Below, in pieces: positions 55,615 through 64,000 of a stretch of 64,000 nt of DNA; the first letter of the stretch is position 1; each line of letters starts with the position of its first letter. Source of the stretch: Saccharum officinarum. Lineage: Eukaryota; Streptophyta; Magnoliopsida; Poales; Poaceae. The stretch is taken from contig CM036225.1 in assembly GCA_020631735.1 (NCBI GenBank), positions 68,436,662 to 68,500,661 on the forward strand, written 5' to 3'. Position numbers and translations under genes: made by a program. Below the pieces are notes generated by a model. It had not been told where the DNA came from and did no database searches. It saw only the letters and a program-made list of their open reading frames with translations.

Positions 55615-56815
55615 TGTAACACCCCATGTGTTAGGTTTGCAGTTGGTACTTGCATTGCCTGAGCCTAAGCATCATTTGTTCATATATGAGCATGGGACAT
55701 ACGTGATGCTCTAGTGCAACATGTGAAATAGAATGTGCTTTGAAGCATTTGCAACTTCTCTTTGAAACATATGCAACATACTCTTGTTAATTATGTTTCA
55801 ATGTGTGTATGTAGATGCTCATGCTTGGTAATGCAAGTGTGTGTTAATGTCACTTCTTTCATGTGTCTCACATCACTTTCTATCTATAGTGACCCCTGGA
55901 AAAGTTTCATGAAGTTTGAAATCAAAAAGTCATAGAAATGATAAGTTATATGTTTGTTTGGATTATAACTAAAACCTGCCTTACATCCCATGGGAACTAG
56001 TTTTTATGCAACATACAAATGCAACATGTGCAACACCTCTTGGACACAGGTGGAACAACCTAGTGGAACATGTGTAGAATATATCTTGAAACAAACACAT
56101 GAAACAATTAAAACATGGTGATGAAACAACTATAGCAGCTCACTTGAGTTCTATGTTTCAATGCATGTGAGGCCTATATTTTTGTGCAACCTATGCATGG
56201 TGTGTATGTTTGGCCTCTGCAACACTTTAACTACACTTAGGACACTTAATGGAACAATGTTCATGTTGATCATTTTGCCTAAATGTGTTTCAAAGTGATG
56301 GTTGACCATGTATGGACCTTAGAACCCTTTTGTTTGACCATTTCAAAAGTGTGACCTAGAAGCTTTGTGTGACTATGCACCCTTTTACAAAGTTAGATAA
56401 TTTTATAAGGAACAAACTTTATTTAAGGGTCAAGTCATGAAAATGTGTGGAACATGCTCAAAAAGGGCCCACACGTCAGAATTAGGGTTGTTTCCAACAC
56501 TTAGCATTTTCTAAGTCTAGAGTTCATCGTCGTCGACATTGGCGTCTCACGTTCTCTGAATTTTGTTGAGTAACTCTAGTGGAGCCAAAAATGAAAGTTG
56601 AAAACAATTCATTGGAGAACAACATGTAAAAAGTTAGGATCAATTTGACCAAGTTTGACATTGCAAAATCCCAAAACCAAGCCCTAACTTAACATGTTGA
56701 CACTGGTAATTTGGGGACTGGTTATCTCCTAATCTACAGCTCTAATGACTTTGCTCCCTGAAGAAAAATCATAGAGCTTTGAACGTGCTTCAAACTTCGT
56801 ATAGAAGTCTTCTTT
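55615..56815 (+). repeat. Truncated family B-related LTR
   Basis: Starts TGTAACACCCCATGTGTTAGG at 55615 and is colinear with the start of the 18808 LTR. Shared blocks include TTTATAAGGAACAAACTTT near 56401, TGGAACATGCTCAAAAAGGG, and ACACTTAGCATTTTCTAAGTC near 56500. It stops where LINE sequence begins (~56815). No coding part. Confidence 0.7.
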
Positions 56816-56829
56816 TATTATATGCCAAC

Positions 56830-58255
56830 AAGTTTTGATGAAAAAAACCATTGAATCCATCAGGTCCAGGTGATTTGTTAGCAGACATTTGCTTTAACTA
56901 CGTTGTCAATGTCTTGTGTTGTGAATGGTGTTGATATGTGATCCATGTTATCGTCTTCCTGCACTAACTGGTCTAGATTGTATTGCATAGTGGGTTTTGA
57001 TGTGCTGCCCATTCTGCCCTTATACTCCTCGAGAAGGATGGCAGCCTTTTCATGATGGTCGAAAACATCCCTTCCATCCTCTGCTACTAAGCTTGTGATG
57101 GTGTTCAATTTGTACCTTTCTGTGGCAGCGGCATGAAAGAAACTTGTGCTTTCATCCCCAAATTTAGTCCATCTAATGGTGTACCTCTTTTTTCCAGTAT
57201 TCCTTTCTATATTTCAAGAGTCTGAGTATGTGCTGCTTTAGGATGATCCTAAAATTGTGTTCCTGAGTGCACAGGGGCCTTTGTTCTTCCAAGGTGTCCA
57301 AGATTTCTAGGATAAAGTTACAATCTTTAATTGTGCCATTAAGATTGGATAGGCTCTTACTCCATTTTTTAGAGCTGCTCGCAGAAGCTTGAATTTGGCA
57401 GAGATCCTGGTAGCACTATTAGTTGCTCTAACATTGATGTTCCATATTGACTGAACCAGCTCTAAGAAGCCCGGGTGCTCAACCCAGAAGTTTTCAAATC
57501 TAAAAACTTCTGATTTTGGTATTGAGGTACCAATTTGAATTTTGCATGGTGTATGGTCAGAAGTTGGCCTTGCCATTGGTAGCATTAAAGTGTTGGGATA
57601 AGTGGAAATCCAGTTCAAGGAGGTGAAAACCCAGTCAATTTGTTCTAGAAGAGGTACACTTTGCATGTTGGTCCAAGTATAATTTCTTCCCTTTAATGGT
57701 ATTTCCAAAAGACCCAAATTGCTGATTACTTCATTGAAAGAGCATGTTGCCCCCATCCCTGTTTCTGTCAGATAGGCTTCTGTAAAAGTTGAAATCACCA
57801 ACAATCATCCAATTTTCCGTCTCGTCAATTTGCAGATTATTCAACCAGTCAACAAAATCATCTCTGGCTTGGCCTTGGCATGGTCCATATACTTTAGTGA
57901 GTAGCCAATTTTGACCATTGTGGACAGAGCTGAATCTAACCGTGACTGCAAACTTGTTGTTATGAATTACTTGTCCTGTGAAGATAGAACTGTTCCAGCC
58001 CATGAGGATGCCCCCTGAGGCTCCTTCTGAGGGAAAGTATTCAAATTTGTTGAAACGTTTAGGCGCTAGCTTTTTGATAAAGCTATGATCGAAATGGTCT
58101 CTTTTTGTTTCTTGGATACAATAGACTGAGCATGCACTTTCCTCTATTTTCGCTTTGATCGCATTGCATTTGTCATTTGAATTCAGTCCACGTATGTTCC
58201 AGTTCAAAATGTTCCAGTTTCTACTCTGATGGTTGCCTTGGTTGTTATAATCCAT
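56830..58255 (-). pseudogene. LINE ORF2 N-terminus: apurinic-type endonuclease, RT truncated
   Basis: ATG at 58255. Endonuclease motifs: ILNWNIRGLNS (catalytic Asn), CIQETK (Glu), GASGGILMGWNSS, VYGPCQG, WMIVGDFNFYRS (Asp/Asn), and after a frameshift near 57760 GRNYTWTN, LEQIDWVFTS and TSDHTPC (SDH). A degraded linker follows, with further breaks near 57307 and 57110. The reading ends at the first RT motif (NKSPGPDGFNGFF-like, ~56880-56830). Endonuclease nicks target DNA in active LINEs; this one cannot reverse transcribe. Confidence 0.85.
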
Positions 58256-58619
58256 GGAAATTGAAGTGGTGTGATTAAAGGTACCCCAACCATAGGTAGG
58301 CCACCATAGTATTATGACAGAGACATATTAGAGCAAGAAAACCACCATTCAGAGAGTAGCCACAACACTAAAGATGGGAGGCGTTATCAGGATAGCCATA
58401 TTGGCACCAGTCAAAATAAGCCAAATCTAAATCTGCATAAGAGCTAACACCGATCTGACACGAGCAAGTCTGTGGACTACCAGGACAATAACAAAGAAGA
58501 TTGCAAGTCCATCCACCAGAGGTCTTGCACCAACAAAACAACAGACACGTCCAAAACAGGTTCAGAGCAGACTTTTTGTAGTAGCTTGACACAGGACATT
58601 CCCTGTGGAAATAGAAATC

Positions 58620-61032
58620 TTGGGGGGTACTATCCATTAATAACTGGTGGCATGTTCTCCAGGCTACTCCTCCCTTCACTGGTTTCAAGCTCTATTCTTG
58701 ATGCGATGAGTAGCTCTGCCGTCACCTCCGAAGGAGCAATCTGGCACTTCTAGGTAGCCACCTTCTAAATTTCAACAATAGGAATTTAAGGGTAAGTACA
58801 ACCCATTTCAGCACACTTCTTTAAGTCAGATAAGCCAGAAAAATCGACGCCAGGGCATGTATGAGGAAGTAAAATTTTATCCATGAGAGAAGATTGCGAA
58901 GCAACTCTCTTGCCCTTAGTTTTGCCTCTGTTGGTGGGACCCTTTGAGGAGGATGCTTGTTCAGGTTTGTGGCCATCAAGAGCAGTGTTCAGTCGACTAC
59001 TTCTTCTGAGGTTCTTGACTGAAACAGGAGTGTTGCACTTTCCTTTCTTAGTGTTCTTGCCACTGTTTTCCTGTGCATCAAGATGGTCAGTGTAATCTTC
59101 TGCTGGTTCAGAGAGAATAGGAGTTCTTTTCTGTTGCAGTTGATCATTTTCCTTCTCAGTCCTTCCTCTGAGCTTCTTTCTGCAGAACTTTTGTGATTGG
59201 AGGAGTTCTGGTGAAGGTTGCTACGAACTGCCGCCTATCTTCCCTCATATCAGGGGTACTATTGTTGACAGGTCCTACTCCAGAAGTGCTGGCCCGACCA
59301 AGAATGGACATAGTGATATCAAGTGAGGTAATGCCCAGAGCAGCTAGGTCAATGTGTATGATGGAGCCAGGAATAGCCAAGCTGCCCAGGAGCCTTGAAC
59401 CTTGGACGTTAATCTGATTGGTCATCCTCTGCCTCAAGCCTTCAAGCAGGAAATTGGTGATGTCCTCTCTCTGAACCCTGGCAGACACAACAGTTGGGGA
59501 AGCACACACCATTTGTAAGTTGTTGCTCTGAGAACCAATTTTGCGGTGGCCATTTTGAAGAATGACGTTCTGTTCCTCAACAGGCTGATCTTCAACAATG
59601 ATTTCAGTGCTCTGTCCTTCCCCCCATATGGAAGTGTTGAGAGTCAGCAATCACCGACGGTAGAGCTGCAAATTCACCGTCAGGAACAGGATTGAATTGA
59701 GAGATGCAACGTGTGAGGGAGCCTTGGACAGTATTGAGTACTGAAGGGTCATTAGGAGCATTGGGGTTAAGCGCCCATTCAATGGCAGAATTAGATGCTA
59801 CTGTCATCTCCTCGTTTGAAGCGAGGGATTTTTTTCCCAGAGGCAGCTTACTGGGCTTTGGAGCCCATTTGTGCCGAAGGTCCAGACGCCTTTTGACACA
59901 ATACTTGGCTCGATGGCCATAATTATAGCAATACAAGCATCTAAAGGCACTCGTACAGTCTTTGATGAAGTGATCTGCACTCAAACATCTGAAGCAGACG
60001 CGATGAAGGCGATTGAGAGTGGAGCTGAGAAGGTCACCTCGGTTAGGAGGCAGCTCAATTGACTCCTGGGATGGCTTCTTGCTGGCTCGGGGATGAGACC
60101 CATCATTAATCATTTCAGCCAGTTGAAAGTTGGCGGCCTGCTCAATGTTGCCGGCTTGATAAATGCTGGCGGCTCGATCAGGAGGGTTGTTGATGTGAAG
60201 ATCTCTTTTGGGATTTTGAAAGATGCCTTGGTTCGGAGTCCCCTCTGTACTTGGCGTTGAGGAGCTAGCACTCTTGCTAGTACCAACAGGAGCACTTTGA
60301 GCAATACGAACATCAAGCTCACCATTGACATTGGCCTGACAGGTTTTGGGGGATGGCATGCGCTCAGAATCCCTTCCAAAACTAGAGGCAGCTGTGGAGA
60401 AGACAATCACTGCTGGGAGAAATAGTGATAGGACAAAAGAACTTGCCAATCTTGATGACCAGGCCAATCTTAGTAGGACGAGATTTCCGAGCTGGGGAAT
60501 CTTGAACGAGCTTACTGCAGAAAGAAACATTCTTAGAAGTCAATTTGCGCTTATTTTTTGGGCTAAGCACCGTTGTCCAACTACCTTTCTCTTCTTTCTC
60601 CCAACGCTTCTTCTCCAGTTCCCAATTATCACCACCGTCTCGCCACAAGTGGAAGTAGACGTCAAAATGAGCAGTCGTGATTCTTCTGAGAGATCGAATT
60701 AGCAGACCAACATGCTTGGAGGCGACGAAAAAACGAAAGTGACAGTCACTTTGGTAAGTAACATGAAAACCAGCGGGAGCGCCTCCCAGACAGCAGTGCA
60801 AAGCCAAAGCAACCGAATCTTCCGTGAGACGGAAAAGAAACCTTTTGAAGACCACGAGCAGGAAGAAAGAGCCATCCGGGGAGGAAGAAGGATGATGCAC
60901 TGAGGAGGAAAACTTGTGCACGACCTCAGCTTCGAAGCGCTTACCCGGGGAGAAGTCCCACTCTCTGACCAACTCTGCAAGAGCAGGGTCCTGCTCGAGT
61001 TCGATGAGAGCGCCCGAAGATAGCCGAGCCAT
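58620..61032 (-). pseudogene. LINE ORF1 (nucleic-acid-binding, CCHC), frame-broken
   Basis: Starts MARLSSGALIELEQDPALAE at 61032, with an N-terminal globular region ending GSWTTVLSPKNKRKL. Frameshift near 60420, then two zinc knuckles CFRCLSADHFIKDC and CLYCYNYGHRAKYC (about 59975-59895) and KWAPKPSK. A second frameshift near 59640 follows, then NHRK-type linker and a stop at 59156-59158. The same family pattern continues (EDYTDHLDAQENSGK, LPHTCPGVDFSGLSDLKKCA) to about 58620. ORF1 proteins bind LINE RNA. Multiple breaks make it inactive. Confidence 0.78.
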
Positions 61033-61340
61033 CAGGGACGACCTTGCCGGAGAGGGGCCTCCCCAGAGATGCGCCGGATGCAGCCGGGGATCAATAGCGG
61101 CGGGGAAGACGCGAAAGGAAAGGGGCGGCTGCTAGATCGGAACGGGAGGGCGAGATGGCCGGCTGCGCCTGCGCGGGAATCGCGCGAGCTAGACTGCGCG
61201 CTGGTCGGTGACGCAGGCGCGCGCGAGCTAGGCTTGACGCGGGCCGGCGGCTCGGGCGAGCGCTAGCGAGGCTGCGCGCGGGCCGGCGGCGCGGCGAGCG
61301 GCGGCCGACATGAGCGACCGCATCCTCGTGCAGGCTTTTC

Positions 61341-61991
61341 AAATAACCTTCACAATAAATTTTTGATTAGCAAATGGATGTCTTGGTAAACTGATGTGAT
61401 GGTGTTGCGCTATTTCACATCAACAAGATCATTCGGCACTTAACAAGATGAAGACTCGTTTTTTTACACCATGCAAGAGCATCAAATAGATTCCGTCGAA
61501 TGATTTTATCCCCTGACAAAAGCTAAGCTGACAAACAAAAGCTAGTTACCCTTAGGACCATGGGAGAAAATTCATGTTCCTTTGTTTTTATATAAAATTT
61601 GATTCTTGTAAAATTCATATGCGATTCTTGTGAATTTCCTACGTTTTAAAAAAACATTATCATGTGGGATCTTGTTTTGTAGATAAAATCACAAGAAATA
61701 TTATAGTGAAAACAAATTACAAATCAGATATAGGGTTAAACAAATATTAGGATTTAAAGCTTACTTATTGGAAAGAAAAATTATACCTCTGTGCTCGCAT
61801 GCAAATGCACTCCAATTCATTCTGGAACACCAAGTAGTCCCCCATGCAGCCGTGCCTATTTGGAATCATGCGGACTAGTACGTTGCGCACGCCCTTGCGC
61901 GCGGTGTACGTATTTACAACTAAAATTCATAAAGACATGTGAATTTTTGATAGGGTAAGCAACCAATTATAGCAATGGAAGAATAATGTAA
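61341..61991. other. Unassigned AT-rich sequence
   Basis: No ORF, RNA gene or repeat boundary recognised. Confidence 0.4.
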
Positions 61992-62000
61992 TACAAGATA
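61992..62000. repeat. Target-site duplication TACAAGATA (left)
   Basis: Nine bases repeated at 62258-62266. Confidence 0.88.
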
Positions 62001-62257
62001 GGGAGCGTATGCTATGGAAACTAGCTTCTTGTGGAAACTATGGAAACTTTAATCTAAGTCCACATGATTCTAATCCGATGATCTCAGATGAAGGTGGGTC
62101 ATTTATTCACTTAAACCCTCCCACCAAGATTCTAATCCGATGATCTCAGATGAAGCACAACCCACCTTCAGCTGAGGCCATCGGATTAGAATCCTGTGGA
62201 CTTGATTGAAGTTTCCATAGTTTCCACAAGAAGCTAGTTTCCATAGCATACGCTCCC
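62001..62257. mobile_element. Mutator-like MITE (257 bp)
   Basis: Left GGGAGCGTATGCTATGGAAAC and right GTTTCCATAGCATACGCTCCC are exact inverted repeats. The arms stay matched for about 100 bp. The 9-bp duplication TACAAGATA is the Mutator hallmark. Inside, GATTCTAATCCGATGATCTC occurs twice in the same direction (62068 and 62130) and once inverted. Confidence 0.9.
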
Positions 62258-62266
62258 TACAAGATA
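62258..62266. repeat. Target-site duplication TACAAGATA (right)
   Basis: Second copy of the left duplication. Confidence 0.88.
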
Positions 62267-64000
62267 TTAGTTTTAGAAGGTGTTCAAACATACAGTGTCA
62301 TAGAGGACCATTAATGCTGATAATCATAGACATTACATTTTCATATCGTACAAATATGGAATCTGTTCTGAAATTTTGGAGCCCCACAATGCTCATATAT
62401 GTAGGCAAAAGTGCTAAGGTCCTGTTCTGGTCCTAAATGTTGACAACATCAGTGATGTTATATTACGGTTTTGAACCTGTAATATGCATGGAACAGGTTG
62501 TTAGGTCAATCAACATAGATGGTATTGCACTGTTAGCAGTGTGTTTCTGAATCTGTGATGCATAGAATAGGTTGGTAGCTCAATATCCTGCAATTACAAG
62601 AGGCCAGCTGACCAGCCCCGTTTACTAAGAGATCAACCGATTAGTGACATTTGCCTAGGTGCTTCATTCATATAGGTCGCATATATTCCGAAAAACTAAA
62701 CCATCGAGGTAAAAGGGCGAGCCATCTGATTTGCACAGGGTCTATTCAGAGTTGCAGATTAAAATTCTGGGCAAAATAAACACACTCTACAATTTCCAAC
62801 ATTTCAGTTGTCTGCTGCTTGGCTAAATCAGATTGAACAAACAGTGAGGATGCTGCTTATCTCGTTGCTTGCGACAAGAAAGATGGGCAAAGGGGCAGCA
62901 AAAACAAACCTCAGAGGAACTCATAGCAGTGCTTATCTCATCCCAGGATCAATTTGAAGCGATCTGTGAGCATTGAAAACCACAGGATCAATGCGCATAC
63001 AGAACCCGAAGCGAAGGGATACGTAGCATTAGAGGAGGATGCATAGGCAAAATAGACGAAGAGCAGCTGCAATTATATTGACATATCGTCGCGAAATCCA
63101 ATACATTTACGAGACAAACAGTAGATGTGGGATCATGGAAAACTCTGGGAACTCTAACCATAAGCCAAGGATGCAAAGAAAATCCGAGGAAGAAGACAGA
63201 GAAATAGTCGGAATGGCTAAAACAAAGACAGAATTGCTGGGATGGTTTGTCATCCTTTTTTTTGAAATCAAATCTGAAGCCTATCGTTCAAAACCAGAGG
63301 ATAAAAGGGGAGAGTCAACATTTTATTGAGATTGGCATTACATGGAAGAATAATAATAGAGGAAGTTGGATTCATTGTAATACTGCATTTGGTATACTGA
63401 GTAATAGGCCACTACTCATATATATGAAAAAGAATGTTTGCTGCTTAAAAGATTCTTTTTTTTAAATTTAAAATGAACTGTCAATGTGCAACTGCATGGA
63501 CCAAACTTGCCTGGAACAACAAATTTTTAAGCGACATGTATTAAGGAACCTATAATTGCAGTTGTTAATTATGCACGTAGCTTAATACGAAAACAGATAA
63601 AATATGTATACCTCCCTTCAGCTGTGTGATGCACTTATGCTCCTTGATCATCACCTGCAGAATGCCAATCAATATCGAAGATAGGCACTGCCAGCCAACA
63701 CCATGACTAAAGCACCAGAAGTGACACCACAAGGCATGCACACATGAGATCAAGGGCAGTGAGCATTTAGAAGTTGTCAGGTTTAAGATTGTAAAATGTA
63801 AACTAAACTAAGCAATTGTTTTCAGGTATACAATAAATTCCAGGTAACATGTAAATTAAGGAATTGTGTAAGAAGCAGAGAAGATCTGTATAGCTTGTTG
63901 AATATTGCTCGTACCTATATTTTTCTAATGAACTTGCATATATAGAAACTGAGTGACTGTTTAGAAGCTCTGAAGCTGCACAAATTTTTAATAAACAACA
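62267..64000. other. Mostly unassigned; possible exon of a minus-strand gene at 63612-63654
   Basis: Largely AT-rich without recognisable genes. On the minus strand CATTCTGCAG|GTGATG...GGGAG|GTATAC brackets a 43-nt open segment (63654-63612) reading VMIKEHKCITQLKG. It looks like a small internal exon, but I do not recognise it and no neighbouring exon was found. The region may be an intron or UTR of a gene extending beyond the window. Confidence 0.25.

Larger units (their letters stand above)
56816..61340 (-). mobile_element. L1-type LINE, 5' part, truncated in reverse transcriptase
   Basis: On the minus strand: GC-rich 5' UTR (61340-61033), ORF1 with zinc knuckles (about 61032-58620), then ORF2 with endonuclease and the very start of RT (58255-56830). 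It is cut by the LTR fragment at ~56815. Both ORFs carry frameshifts. LINEs are usually 5'-truncated; this one keeps the 5' end and lacks the 3' end because another element joins there. Confidence 0.85.

Noticed and set aside
1..64000. tRNA, rRNA or known ncRNA genes
   Set aside because: No cloverleaf-like gene or rRNA block was recognised by eye. A covariance-model search would be needed to exclude small RNAs.

Overview
This is nuclear DNA from a flowering plant, almost certainly a grass: nested Ty3/gypsy and Ty1/copia retrotransposons, GC-rich 5' leaders, Stowaway, Mutator-like and hAT MITEs, an L1-type LINE and one intron-containing single-copy gene. Panicoid grass (sorghum, sugarcane or Miscanthus type) is my inference. 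A 100-base N run at 24000-24099 is an assembly gap.

Layout. 1-9995: a decayed minus-strand Tekay/Del-like chromovirus (family A), cut by the left window edge. 9996-13524: remnant of an older LTR (family C) split by an internally deleted copia element (10861-12627, target duplication CAGAT). About 14290-23060: a decayed plus-strand chromovirus of family B. 24376-41137: a young minus-strand family B element with 5.16-kb LTRs. 41138-43930: a LINE 3' end interrupted by a Reina-like deletion derivative (41258-43557, duplication TCACA). 43930-51107: MITEs, a receptor-kinase pseudogene and unassigned sequence. 51444-55062: an FKBP62/ROF-like peptidyl-prolyl isomerase gene with an apparent frameshift in exon 9. 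55615-56815: a family B LTR fragment. 56816-61340: a 3'-truncated minus-strand LINE. The rest is mostly unassigned.

The most unusual content lies in the chromoviruses. In both families an extra ORF sits between the primer-binding site and gag. Its N-terminus mimics the histone H3 tail: near-perfect in B, weaker in A. The two ORF bodies are otherwise unrelated: coiled coil plus acidic tail in B, acidic stretch plus an unrecognised domain in A. The same elements encode a C-terminal integrase chromodomain, a module known to read H3 methyl-lysine. So an H3-like ligand and an H3-reading module occur in one element.

Second, the LTRs of both families hold what looks like a small spliced coding unit. 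It has an exon ending in a GC-type 5' splice site, a 0.9-1.1-kb phase-1 intron and a short last exon whose stop lies inside the LTR. Two diverged family B copies differ mainly at synonymous sites across the best block and by an in-frame indel. In B, the H3-mimic and gag start codons each directly follow a CAG that resembles a splice acceptor; the A mimic start follows TAG. I propose an alternatively spliced element making an LTR-encoded acidic protein, an H3-tail mimic and Gag-Pol. All of this is inferred from sequence alone.
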